Assembly: GCA_020636315.1 (NCBI GenBank)
Contig: JACJYA010000019.1
Coordinates: forward strand, 1 to 64,000
From: Lewinellaceae bacterium
GTDB taxonomy: Bacteria > Bacteroidota > Bacteroidia > Chitinophagales > Saprospiraceae
Direction of reading: 5' to 3'
Length of the DNA: 64,000 nt
In this document: piece by piece, positions 8,291 to 16,952 of the stretch
Layout: every line of letters starts with the position of its first letter
Numbering within the stretch: position 1 is the stretch's first letter
The notes under the pieces: generated by a model
What the model saw: the letters and a program-made list of their open reading frames with translations, nothing else
The model's database searches: none
Told to the model about the DNA's origin: nothing
Program-made: the position numbers and the translations under genes

Positions 8291-9184
8291 TCAGGATGCG
8301 GCCAGAAATTGCCGGATCTTTTTTTCTTTTTCCGGGCTGGCCTTTTGAAGGGGTTGCGCCAGGTAGTCGTTGCATATATCCAGGTGTTTCAAAGCACATT
8401 TTATTCCGTTGATCACATTACTGGAGCCGTAGCCGCTACCGCTGTATAAGGTTCTGCTTATTTTCATCACCTCCCTCTGCAGGCTGAGCGCCTCCTCCAG
8501 CTTCCCCGCTTTTGCCGATCCATAAATCTTCACGAACAGTTCGGGAAAGGCATTGCCTCCTCCCGGCACTCCGCCTCCCCCACCGATCAGCACCGACTCC
8601 ATTAACAACTCTTCCGGCCCCATCAGCAGTGGCATCCCTGAGGGCCTTGTCAGCTCCAGAAGGCGGTTGTAGTAGGACATGTCCGCCGAGCTGTCTTTAA
8701 TGCCAATGACCTGAGGGTTCCGAATGAGTTTCTCAATGGTTTCCACTCCGAAGGATACTTTCGTCAAACCGGGATTATTGTACAGATAAACCGGCAGGGA
8801 TATTTCCCGGATCAGCTGGTTGGTAAAACCGTAAAGCTCATCCTGGCTGATCTGATAAAAGATCGGAGGAGCCACAACAACAGCATAGGCGCCATATTCC
8901 TCGGCACTTGCGGCCATTCTGGCCGCCTCTTTGAAGGAGGCGCCCATAACGCCGACCAGGACCGGCACCCTCCCGGCTACCTGGCCGCAGACGAATTGGA
9001 TCAACTCCAGTTGAAGGGATTGCTTTAAACTTGGCCCCTCCCCTGTCGTACCGAGAATGAACACTCCGTGCACCCCACCTTTAATCAGGTGTTCAAGCAG
9101 TTTTTCGCACCCCTTCAGGTCGAGGGTATCCTCATCCAGGAGCGGGGTTACCATGGGAACGATTACGCCTTTTGCTGCAGCCAT
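8291..9184 (-). CDS. DapA/NanA-family class I aldolase (dihydrodipicolinate synthase/N-acetylneuraminate lyase family)
   Basis: This is a TIM-barrel aldolase of 297 residues. Visible family marks are GTTGEGPSL near residue 46, a YNNPG motif, and IKDSS carrying the Schiff-base lysine. True DapA would be expected beside lysine genes. Here the neighbours are a LacI regulator, a sialidase-like gene, fucI and an SSS symporter, so cleavage of a 2-keto-3-deoxy sugar or a sialic acid is more likely. That choice is inference. A LacI-type operator lies at 9329-9344, with a 3' gene relic between it and this start. Confidence 0.8.
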   Translation of the reverse strand: MAAAKGVIVPMVTPLLDEDTLDLKGCEKLLEHLIKGGVHGVFILGTTGEGPSLKQSLQLELIQFVCGQVAGRVPVLVGVMGASFKEAARMAASAEEYGAYAVVVAPPIFYQISQDELYGFTNQLIREISLPVYLYNNPGLTKVSFGVETIEKLIRNPQVIGIKDSSADMSYYNRLLELTRPSGMPLLMGPEELLMESVLIGGGGGVPGGGNAFPELFVKIYGSAKAGKLEEALSLQREVMKISRTLYSGSGYGSSNVINGIKCALKHLDICNDYLAQPLQKASPEKEKKIRQFLAAS

Positions 9185-9208
9185 AATGTTATGAATTAAC
9201 CGTTAGCT

Positions 9209-9319
9209 TTATTTCTTCTTCCAGGGTGGGCCGAAATCGAGGTTATTCCTGATCCGGTAAAAGGTAATGTAATTCGGGCCATGGCTTTTCTTGCTTAATG
9301 AGTGACACCAGAAAAGTTG
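9209..9319 (-). pseudogene. 3' relic of an unidentified gene
   Basis: From just below the operator at 9329 an open frame of 36 codons runs to a TAA at 9209-9211. It carries a protein-like segment with FWCHS and HGPNYITFYRI but has no start codon. It looks like the C-terminus of a secreted glycan-active or sialidase-like protein whose front was deleted. I cannot name the family. The relic would be part of the leader of the lyase mRNA. Confidence 0.35.
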
Positions 9320-9328
9320 TAAAAAGCG

Positions 9329-9344
9329 GCTTAAACGTTTAAGC
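9329..9344. promoter_or_regulatory. LacI-family operator before the DapA/NanA-like lyase
   Basis: GCTTAAACGTTTAAGC is a perfect 16-bp palindrome with a central CG, as expected for a LacI/CcpA-type site. On the minus strand it is preceded by TTAATTTG, one mismatch from the -7 consensus TAnnTTTG, with the final bases running into the operator. This fits repression by blocking promoter clearance. Confidence 0.75.
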
Positions 9345-9366
9345 AAATTAAACGAAAAGAACCCCT

Positions 9367-10392
9367 TCATGTCGCCTTCCCTTCATTGAGGGGCTGGGTT
9401 ACCAGATCGGCCTTCAAACATATTCTAGCCGCCCCGGTGATCTTGCCGTTTATCTGGCCGATGAGTAGCCGTACGGCCTCCTCCCCTATTTTTTTTATTG
9501 GCTGGTTGATGTGGGGAATGAAATACTCAAAAAAATCATAGGCGATACTCTGGTCAAATGCCACCACGTCAACTTCTTCGGGTACTTTCTTACCCAGGCT
9601 GAATATCTGCTTCAAACCTTCAATGGCCAGGGTGTTGGTACAAAAAAAGATGGCTTCCACCTGCTCATCGAAGAGCAGGCTCCTGACTGCCGTTTGCATG
9701 TCTTCTTCAAAAGTGTCATAGGTGACTTCCTCATATACTTACCGCCCGAATCGATACCCGCCTTTCTTCAACGCCGTTTCATATCCACGGACTCTGTCCT
9801 TAAAATGAATGATACCGACTGGTATGAAATCAAGTACCATTCGCTGGTGCCCTCTTTTCAATAAATGATTGGTCGCATCCAAAGATGCCTGAAAGTTGTC
9901 TATGATCACGTAATTGGTGAAAAGGCCTTCAAAATACCAGTCGATCAGGACAAACGGGATGTTCTGTTCCTGAAGCTCAATTATTGTTTCCTTGCAACCG
10001 TGGGTCGGAGCGAGAATGAAGCCATCGACCTGCCGGGTAGTCAAAAAATCCAATACCTTTTTCAGCTTTACGTGATTCTCGTCCGAGGAGCCGAAGATCA
10101 CAGTATAATTTTTTGTATGTGCCTCGTCCTCTATCGTACGGGCCAAGTTGGCAAAAAACGGGTTTGAAATATCCGCAACGATCAAGCCGATAGACTGCGA
10201 CCTCTGGCTCTTGAGGCTTCGCGCTATCTGATTTGGCCGGTAATTGAGTTCTTTCGCAACTTCCCGTATCCTTTTTGCCGTCTCTTCAGCAACCCTGTTC
10301 TCTTTCCCTTTATTGTTCAAGACGTAAGAAACAAGACTGACAGAAACGCCTACGGCATCCGCAATATCTTTTAGTGAGATCCTTTTCTTCAT
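9367..10392 (-). pseudogene. LacI-family transcriptional regulator with an in-frame nonsense codon
   Basis: The start at 10392 gives a LacI helix-turn-helix (SLKDIADAVGVS, about 6-17) and a periplasmic-binding-protein-like sensor domain. After 217 codons the frame meets TAA at 9739-9741. The same frame then continues for 122 codons with normal LacI sequence to 9367, for a total of 341, the usual family length. The change is a single substitution rather than a shift. An ATG at 9699 could in principle start the C-terminal part. If the stop is real, sugar sensing is lost. The operator at 10396 abuts the start codon, so the gene is probably autoregulated. Confidence 0.85.
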
Positions 10393-10395
10393 CTG

Positions 10396-10419
10396 TGCTT
10401 AAACGTTAAAGCAAAGATA
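10396..10419 (-). promoter_or_regulatory. lacI promoter -7 box fused to an operator
   Basis: TGCTTAAACGTTAAAGCA occupies 10396-10413, three bases before the regulator start at 10392. The minus-strand -7 box TATCTTTG (10412-10419) matches TAnnTTTG exactly and shares its last bases with the operator. The same 18-mer recurs at 13907 and 28303. It shows autoregulation by a site overlapping the promoter. Confidence 0.75.
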
Positions 10420-10540
10420 ATTAATTAATTCAACAAAAAAAATTTTTGTGCCTTTTTATTAAGAATATAGAATTTTAAGTGGCTAACCGGCACCTTATCC
10501 AAATAAAGTAACAATAATTACACTCCATTCCATTATTGGG

Positions 10541-11700
10541 CTATTTTCCTTCTGCCCCTTCAAGTTTTCGAGGGTCCACCACCACATGTTTGATCGTTCT
10601 GCGCTGATAAGTGTAGGTGATATGTACCAGCCCATCCGAAGATTGAATCACAGCCGGATAGGAATATTCTCCCTCCTGGCGCTCCAGGGCCATAACCGGC
10701 TGCCACTTTTTTCCATCTGTTGACAGGGCGAGGTTGAGCATAGCCCTGCCGGAGGGAAAATGTTTACCGCGTACGGTATGGTTGTACACCAGCAGTTGCC
10801 GGCCATCCTGAAGCGTCACCGCATCGGTTCCGGCATTCGGGTTGGGAAGTGAGGTGGCGGACATTTCACTCCAGGTTTTCCCACCGTCAGCTGACCAGCT
10901 TTGAGCGATCACATTCTGACGGGTTCGGCACAACACCTGCATCCTGCCGTCCGGATAAGTAAGGATACTCGGCTGAATGGCGTCAAACTCCCGGCCGTCG
11001 TTTATGGGGCCTGTCACTTCCCAGTTTTTACCCATACCATCGGCCTTTTCAAAATGTACTTTCCAGAAGATTTCGCCTCCCACCCCGGCCTCCGTACTGG
11101 AAGGGCAAAGGATAGAGCCATCGGCCAACTGCACCGGCTTGTTCTTTACCGGCCCGATCAGGTGCCCGAGCGGGCCTTCACCCAGTTTCTCCGGTTCCGT
11201 CCAGGTTTTTCCCTCATCGGAAGAGGTTGTCAGCATGCCCCACCACTCCCGGGGAGAAGGTATACTTTGTAAAAGAGCATCAATGGCCCCGTTTCCGGCT
11301 GAAAAAGCACCGGGTTCCAGCACGGATACCTCAATGTGTCCGATTGAATGCCATTGGCCACCTCAACCGGAGCCGACCATTCGCCTCCCCGCTTCAGGGA
11401 AACCCAGATGCCTACATCCGGGGGTATTCTCGTGGGTGCCTCCAAACCAGGCGGCAACCAGGTAGGAAGGCGTTTGCTCAATGGTTGAAGCATGGCACTG
11501 GGGAGTTGGTAAGCTCTCTATCGGGTAGATGAACTCTCCTTTGATATAACCGTTCTCTCCGAGGTAGGACTACTTCCGCCATTTCCATTTTCTGGGCGTT
11601 AAAGACGCGCAGGAAGCAATCAGGTTTAACAGGATAACCGCCGATGTTACCCGCCCTGCCAGGAACAGCAGGTGAAAACCGCTCGTTCGCTTTTTTTCAT
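10541..11700 (-). pseudogene. Sialidase-like (BNR/Asp-box) lipoprotein gene with multiple lesions
   Basis: The protein belongs to the predicted neuraminidase group. It has QCHASTI, VAAWFGGTHE, SPREWWGML, repeated S-x-D-x-G-x-T-W Asp boxes and a lipoprotein signal with LIASC. The sequence as given is broken in four ways. The ATG at 11700 is out of frame with the signal across the A7 run 11691-11697. A TAG interrupts the frame at 11570-11572. A C-run at 11420-11424 has one base too many. One base is missing near 11259-11264. The last two compensate each other. The gene follows fucI by 16 nt. It was probably an exo-acting glycosidase of this locus. Confidence 0.75.
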
Positions 11701-11716
11701 AAATTGTCTTTGTTTT

Positions 11717-13522
11717 TTAAAATGCCGGGAATTTTTCAAAAGTTAATAAAGCGGTATAGTTTTTACACGCCCGGTAATCTGCCCCTTCGGTATCCATTCC
11801 GAAAGATGCCCAGTCTTTGGGCCGAAAAAGCCTGTGGCTCTCCACATTGTGCATACACACCGGAATCCGGAGCATGGAACACAAGGTAAGGAGCTCATCC
11901 CCGTAATGGCCGTAACTAAAGGCCCCGTGGTTGGCGCCCCAGTTGGCCATCACGGAATAAACATCCCGGAAAGGCCCCTGGCCTGTTAATTTGGGGACGA
12001 ACCAGGTGGTGGGCCAGGTTGGATTGGTGCGCTCATCCAGCGTTTGATGAATTTTGGGAGGCAGCTCAACTGTCCAACCTTCCGCTATCTGCATAACCGG
12101 CCCCTGTCCATCAACCAGATTGATCCTGCACATGGTCACCGGCATATTGCCCCGGGTTACAAAATGTGAAGAATATCCTCCGCCCCGGAAATATTCATAC
12201 ATGGCCGGCGGCCAATCGGTGGCGGCCAGGCAGCGCCCGGCCTCTTTTTCCGATATTTCCCAGAATGGCTTCATGGCCGGCTGGCCCCCGGCTTCCTGTT
12301 GCCCGGTGCCGTCCAGCGTGGAAGAGCCCGAATTGATCAGGTGTATAATGCCGTCTTTAGCCCTGCCTTCCAGTTTATAACCGGTAACCCTTTCCACAGA
12401 GGCCGGGCTCCAGAACGTCCGCACATCCGAGAACATCTGCGCCTGGTTGGTCAGCAGGTATCCGAACAACATGGATACGCCATTCAGTGAATCGTTCTCG
12501 GTGGCCATTATGTAAGGATTGCGGATGCCATTCCAGTCAAAGGAAGAATTGAGCATCGCCTCCATAAAATCGCCGTTGGGCAGGTAGTCCGTCCACTGGC
12601 GTTGGCCCTGAAAACCGGCGGCGATGGCGTTGTGCCCCAGGGCCTCTTCACCAAATCCAAGATCCGCCAGTTTGGGGTTGCCGATCATCAGGTCCCGGCA
12701 GATCAATGTCATTTTTACTGCCATTTCCCATTCGCTGTCCATTTCTTCTCTGGGCTTCCAGCGCTCACGGGGATTATAGTTCTTGCCTTCTTTGCAATTG
12801 TCCTTCGTCCATTCAAGGGCCTTTTCATATTCCTGCGGGTTGTAGATTTTCAGCTGCATTCTCCGGTTAACCTCACTCATATCCACATACTCGTTGCGCA
12901 TGCCCAGGTAGTGCTGAAAAAAACTTTCATTAACGGCCGAACCGGCAATACCCATTGAAACGGAGCCTATTGAAAGGTAAGACTTTCCCTTCATTATGGC
13001 AACGGCCAACCCTGCTCTGGTGAACTGAAGGAGGTATTTCTGAACTTCTTCTGGTATCTCCTCATCGCCACTATCCTGCACATCTTCGCCGTAAATGCTG
13101 AAAGCAGGCAGCCCTTTCTGGGCATGCCCCGCCAGAGCTGCCGCCAGATAAACGGCCCCTGGCCTCTCGGTACCATTGAACCCCCAGATCGCTTTGGGGC
13201 GGGTAGGGTGCATATCGATGGTTTCCGTCCCGTAACACCAACAGGGCGTAACCGTTATGGAAAGCCCGACGCCTCCCTTTTCAAACTTCTCCTCACACCG
13301 CTGCGCTTCCGGCACACGGCCGATGGTGGTATCGGCGATCACACACTCGACTTTTTGTCCGTTATAGTATTTCAGGTTGGAGGAGATAAGTTCAGCTACT
13401 CTTTTGGCCATCCCCATGGTATTGCTTTCCAAAGATTCTCTGATCCCTCCCAGGCGGGCATCAATAACGGGCCTGATCCCGACTTTTGGCATCGGCCCTA
13501 AATGATCTTTTCTGTAATTCAT
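11717..13522 (-). CDS. fucI: L-fucose isomerase
   Basis: The sequence aligns along its whole length with E. coli FucI, with IGIRPVIDAR near the start and blocks such as TVTPCWCYG, WGFNGTERPGAVYLAAAL, NDSLNGV, WPTTWFAP-like and CMHNVE. The enzyme converts L-fucose to L-fuculose, also D-arabinose to D-ribulose, with Mn2+. I use the ATG at 13522 because the homology begins there. An upstream ATG at 13615 adds residues with no match. At about 600 residues it is full length. No fucK or fucA is visible nearby, so later steps are encoded elsewhere or differ. Operators at 13742 and 13907 lie upstream. Confidence 0.95.
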   Translation of the reverse strand: MNYRKDHLGPMPKVGIRPVIDARLGGIRESLESNTMGMAKRVAELISSNLKYYNGQKVECVIADTTIGRVPEAQRCEEKFEKGGVGLSITVTPCWCYGTETIDMHPTRPKAIWGFNGTERPGAVYLAAALAGHAQKGLPAFSIYGEDVQDSGDEEIPEEVQKYLLQFTRAGLAVAIMKGKSYLSIGSVSMGIAGSAVNESFFQHYLGMRNEYVDMSEVNRRMQLKIYNPQEYEKALEWTKDNCKEGKNYNPRERWKPREEMDSEWEMAVKMTLICRDLMIGNPKLADLGFGEEALGHNAIAAGFQGQRQWTDYLPNGDFMEAMLNSSFDWNGIRNPYIMATENDSLNGVSMLFGYLLTNQAQMFSDVRTFWSPASVERVTGYKLEGRAKDGIIHLINSGSSTLDGTGQQEAGGQPAMKPFWEISEKEAGRCLAATDWPPAMYEYFRGGGYSSHFVTRGNMPVTMCRINLVDGQGPVMQIAEGWTVELPPKIHQTLDERTNPTWPTTWFVPKLTGQGPFRDVYSVMANWGANHGAFSYGHYGDELLTLCSMLRIPVCMHNVESHRLFRPKDWASFGMDTEGADYRACKNYTALLTFEKFPAF

Positions 13523-13592
13523 CTTTTTCGTATTAAAGCTTTTCAAAATACAGGCCGTATTTCCAAAATTCGGCCGGCCGGAGCAAAAAGCC

Positions 13593-13632
13593 GGGGTTGC
13601 CACTTTCCTGGACATAGAATGCCAGCAACCCC
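13593..13632. other. Small hairpin in the fucI leader
   Basis: GGGGTTGC at 13593-13600 pairs with GCAACCCC at 13625-13632, 71 nt upstream of the fucI start. It could stabilise or attenuate the leader. No U-run follows, so it is not a clear terminator. Confidence 0.3.
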
Positions 13633-13741
13633 AACTATTGACAAATACTAAACCTAAATATGTATGTAGCCCACAGGGTGTTCAGGTTCTTCCGCCATAT
13701 TTTTTGTTTACAGCGCCAGCACCACGGCAGCCAATTTCTTC

Positions 13742-13756
13742 GCAAACGTTTAAGCA
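13742..13756. promoter_or_regulatory. Partial LacI-type operator upstream of fucI
   Basis: GCAAACGTTTAAGCA has one perfect half-site (GTTTAAGCA) and a poor left half. It lies about 165 bp from the full operator at 13907, a distance that could allow looping by a tetrameric LacI protein. Confidence 0.45.
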
Positions 13757-13906
13757 TTAAACGTCAATTCCTTCACGCTCATCTATCTTTATCACGAGGG
13801 GCGGAAGTGAAGGCAATGAGAAAACAATGGGACGGAATTTCTGTTTTGCTGCTGTTTCCTCTATTTGTACAGTACTTTTGCTGTTCATTAGCTAGTACTT
13901 TTTCTT

Positions 13907-14030
13907 TGCTTAAACGTTAAAGCAATTATAATGAAAAATTATCGATGGAAAAATTTTTTTTTGCATTTTTTGCACTATTAAAAATAATTGGTGGTAAAAA
14001 TCAGCCCTCCAGACTATACCATTGCATTTT
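13907..14030 (-). promoter_or_regulatory. Operator plus duplicated promoter segment of the fucI unit
   Basis: The operator TGCTTAAACGTTAAAGCA is at 13907-13924. The next ~105 bp resemble 28321-28430 upstream of susC, including an A/T-rich tract and the shared ACTATACCATTGCA-like end. The minus-strand TATAATTG at the operator edge is one base off the -7 consensus. The 13523-14074 gap holds this promoter region and no convincing gene. Confidence 0.65.
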
Positions 14031-14074
14031 CAGAAAGAATAACCGCTTTATTCAGCCGTCTTCCTCCGTCGTCT

Positions 14075-15598
14075 TTACTGCCCTTCGGGCATTGTCCAGA
14101 CAGTCAGCCCTTCCAGGTTTTTAGTATCTCTGCGAAGGAGAAAACTGAGGATGAGCGCAATAATTATGAAAAAACCATTGACCGTGGCTCCCACCCAGTA
14201 ACTGTGAATGCCCAATGTAAAGGACGGAGGCAGCCACTTTAATGCGCCCAGGCCCAGATAAATATTAAACAGAATAGCCAGCCCCATAGCGATGGTTGCC
14301 GATGTGCCATCTACCCGGCGCGTGAAAAAACCCAGCATGAACAACCCCATCAGGCACCCGCCGAATATACTGGTAACGATCAGGCTGACATCGTTCATGC
14401 TTTCCTTTTCAATACGGCTGAAAACGATTGCCCCCAGGATCACAAGCAGCGTAACGGCCAAAGCAACCCACCTGGCGGACCTCAGATAATATTTGTCCTC
14501 CCGGCCCTTGGCCAGATACGGTTTCATCAGGTCGATCACGCTGACTGTAGAAATGGCATTGATGCCGGAATCGAGGCTGCTCATTGCTGCGGCAAGCACG
14601 GCCGAAATAATGATGCCGGCTACTCCTGCCGGAACTTCTTTAAGGATGAAATAGGGAAGAACCTGGTCGGCATCAAGTTCGGCGACATGCGGATCGGGGA
14701 AAGTCGTGTAATAGGCAAAAAGGGATGTGCCGACAAAAAAGAACAGGGTCCACATCGGCAATGCAATGGCCGAGTAGAGAATCGTTGCTTTGCGGGCCTC
14801 GCGCATTGAACGGGCCGCCGCATACCGCTGAACCATATTCTGGTCCCCCCCGTAGATCATCAGCCAGTTGACCACTCCCAGAATAGCGACGGTCCAGAAA
14901 GTCCGCTCGGCCAGGTTCCAGTCAAAACTGCCCAGGCTGAATTTATGATGGGCTTTCCCGATCTCGACGATCTGCCCAACTCCCCCCGGCAGGTCAATAG
15001 CCATCAACACAAAACAAAAAATACCCCCCAGGATCAGGATCATGGCTTGTATCACGTCTGTCCAGATAACGGCCTCGATGCCCCCGGCAATGGTGTAAAA
15101 TGCGATAAAGGCCCCCGCTCCGACAATGACCCATTCGATGGGTGCGCCTGTCAGGAATTGTATGGGCAGAGAGACCAGAAACAGGATCTGGGCCATCCGT
15201 ATCAACTGCATCGCAATGAAACTACAGGTGCCATAGATCCGGGGGGCTTCCCCGTAACGGTTGCCCAGGTATTCGAATGCCGAAGTCAATTTCCCCTGTC
15301 GGAAAAGCGGTATGAAAAATACAATGGCAATGATGGCAATAAAGGGCAACACCAGGTTGATGCTCAATTGCCGCCAGTCCAGGACATAGGCCGCCGCCGG
15401 CAGGGCCAGAAAAGTGGCGGAACTGATGATGGTGCCAAGCATTGATAACCCGATCACCCACCCGGGAAATGCCCGGTTGCCCACGAAATATTCTTCCGTA
15501 GTATTGTTCCGGCGGCTGAAATAAACCCCGATCAGGATCATTCCGGCCAGATAGATGGCGACGGTAGCGATATCGAGTGGCCGTATTGCTAATTCCAT
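14075..15598 (-). CDS. Sodium:solute symporter (SSS family), sugar or sialic acid uptake
   Basis: The protein has about thirteen membrane helices and typical SSS features: the N-terminal GVYFSRRNNTTEEYFVGNR, an internal YTIAGGIEAVIWTDVIQ stretch and a late AAAMSSLDSGINA segment that contributes to the Na+ site. I start at 15598, one base after the sulfatase stop. The longer frame from 15673 would run into that gene. Relatives carry glucose, sialic acid (NanT-like) or fucose. The locus suggests import of monosaccharide released by the neighbouring hydrolases. The exact substrate cannot be read from the sequence. Confidence 0.88.
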   Translation of the reverse strand: MELAIRPLDIATVAIYLAGMILIGVYFSRRNNTTEEYFVGNRAFPGWVIGLSMLGTIISSATFLALPAAAYVLDWRQLSINLVLPFIAIIAIVFFIPLFRQGKLTSAFEYLGNRYGEAPRIYGTCSFIAMQLIRMAQILFLVSLPIQFLTGAPIEWVIVGAGAFIAFYTIAGGIEAVIWTDVIQAMILILGGIFCFVLMAIDLPGGVGQIVEIGKAHHKFSLGSFDWNLAERTFWTVAILGVVNWLMIYGGDQNMVQRYAAARSMREARKATILYSAIALPMWTLFFFVGTSLFAYYTTFPDPHVAELDADQVLPYFILKEVPAGVAGIIISAVLAAAMSSLDSGINAISTVSVIDLMKPYLAKGREDKYYLRSARWVALAVTLLVILGAIVFSRIEKESMNDVSLIVTSIFGGCLMGLFMLGFFTRRVDGTSATIAMGLAILFNIYLGLGALKWLPPSFTLGIHSYWVGATVNGFFIIIALILSFLLRRDTKNLEGLTVWTMPEGQ

Positions 15599-15599
15599 G

Positions 15600-16952
15600 T
15601 TAGTTTTCCGTAACTTTTTGTTCCCAGCTTTTGAATTTACGCCGAAAAGAGTCAACCATTTCCGGATGGCCATCAGCCAGATTGGCCTCTTCTCCGGGGT
15701 CTTCCTTCAGGTTGAACAAAAACGGCTTTTTTTCCTTTTCGATGTATTTCCATTTGCCTTCCCGTACGGCAAAGGCTTCTTTTTTTGTGTAAAAGTTGTT
15801 GAAGCGCCAAAACAGCGTCCGTTCAGGCAGGCCTTTTTTCTCCAGCCATACGGAAGAGATATCAATACCGTCGAATTCAACATTATCGGGTTTGGCTACG
15901 CCCGTGATCTGCAGGAAGGTTGGAAGAAGGTCCATCGTTATAGCAGTAGCATCGCTTACACTGCCGGCCGGCACATGCCCGGGCCAGTTGACAATGGCCG
16001 GCACCCGGTGCCCCCCTTCAAACAAGTCTCCTTTCTGGCCGCGATAAGGGGCATTGCTGCCCACCCAGGAATAAGCACCATTGTCGGAAGTAATAAATAT
16101 CAGGGTATTCTCTCTCAAACCCAGCCGCTCCAGGGTAGTTACCATTTCTCCCACACTCTTGTCCACGGCCATCAACATATCGCGATAGGCCCGCTTGTAT
16201 TCTTCTTTTGGCAGAGGCCCGTATTTGGTGTCATGCCAGATCTTCCCGACTTGCCGGTGAGGAGGGTCATCCGGCCCCTGAAAAGGAAAATGGCAGGCGA
16301 TGTGCGACACAAAGGTGAAAAAGGGTTGATCGCGGTTTTCTTCAATAAATTCAACGGTGTGGCGGGTGACGAGATCCGTGAGATACCCCGGTTCTTCCTC
16401 CAGTTCCTGGTTTTTGAACCAGTCGATCTCCCCCACCCGCGATACATGCGTGTGATAGTCCGGCGAATTGTTACTGACTACGCTCTGATCGAACCCCTGA
16501 TCGTTGGGGCCGAAGCGGCTGACGTGCCCGACATGCCATTTTCCAAACACCCCGCTTTTGTATCCGGCGCCGGAAAGCGCCTCCGCAATGGTGGTTTGGG
16601 ATAAGGGCATCCCTACGTCTTTGGTAAACCCAATGGCGCTTTCTATTCCCGACCGCTGCTGATACTGGCCGGTCAGCAGGGCGGCGCGGGTCGGGCTGCA
16701 TACGGCGCCGTTGGTGTGAAAATCCGTCATCCGCATGCCACCGGCCGCCAGCTTATCTATATTCGGAGTAGGGATCGCATCGTTGCCGTAACAACCCAGG
16801 TCACCGTAGCCGATATCGTCGATCACAATGAGTATGATATTGGGAGGCGGGCCGGAAGCGGCCATTGTACAGGAATTGCCCTTCGTTCCGGCCAGTACGG
16901 CCAAACAAACGGCCAGGCTTAGAGAATACAATCTGCGGGTGGTCATGGTCAT
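15600..16952 (-). CDS. Type I sulfatase (arylsulfatase family S1)
   Basis: The family motif C-x-P-x-R is present as CSPTR with C85, which is converted to formylglycine by an anaerobic or aerobic maturase not seen here. The metal site begins with DD at 45-46 (VIDDIGYGD), and GKWHVGH and TSDNG blocks follow. An N-terminal hydrophobic signal indicates export. The length of 450 is normal. It overlaps the preceding Asp-box gene by 4 nt (ATGA) and is followed within one base by the symporter, so it is in the operon. It should remove sulfate esters from the target glycan. Confidence 0.93.
   Translation of the reverse strand: MTMTTRRLYSLSLAVCLAVLAGTKGNSCTMAASGPPPNIILIVIDDIGYGDLGCYGNDAIPTPNIDKLAAGGMRMTDFHTNGAVCSPTRAALLTGQYQQRSGIESAIGFTKDVGMPLSQTTIAEALSGAGYKSGVFGKWHVGHVSRFGPNDQGFDQSVVSNNSPDYHTHVSRVGEIDWFKNQELEEEPGYLTDLVTRHTVEFIEENRDQPFFTFVSHIACHFPFQGPDDPPHRQVGKIWHDTKYGPLPKEEYKRAYRDMLMAVDKSVGEMVTTLERLGLRENTLIFITSDNGAYSWVGSNAPYRGQKGDLFEGGHRVPAIVNWPGHVPAGSVSDATAITMDLLPTFLQITGVAKPDNVEFDGIDISSVWLEKKGLPERTLFWRFNNFYTKKEAFAVREGKWKYIEKEKKPFLFNLKEDPGEEANLADGHPEMVDSFRRKFKSWEQKVTEN

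Noticed and set aside
9699..9739. LacI gene as two real separate genes with restart at 9699
   Set aside because: Both parts lie in one frame and together give exactly the usual LacI length, so a nonsense codon is the simpler reading.
13660..13920. 86-codon plus-strand gene in the fucI upstream gap
   Set aside because: It crosses operators and the promoter region of the opposite strand and has no recognisable sequence.
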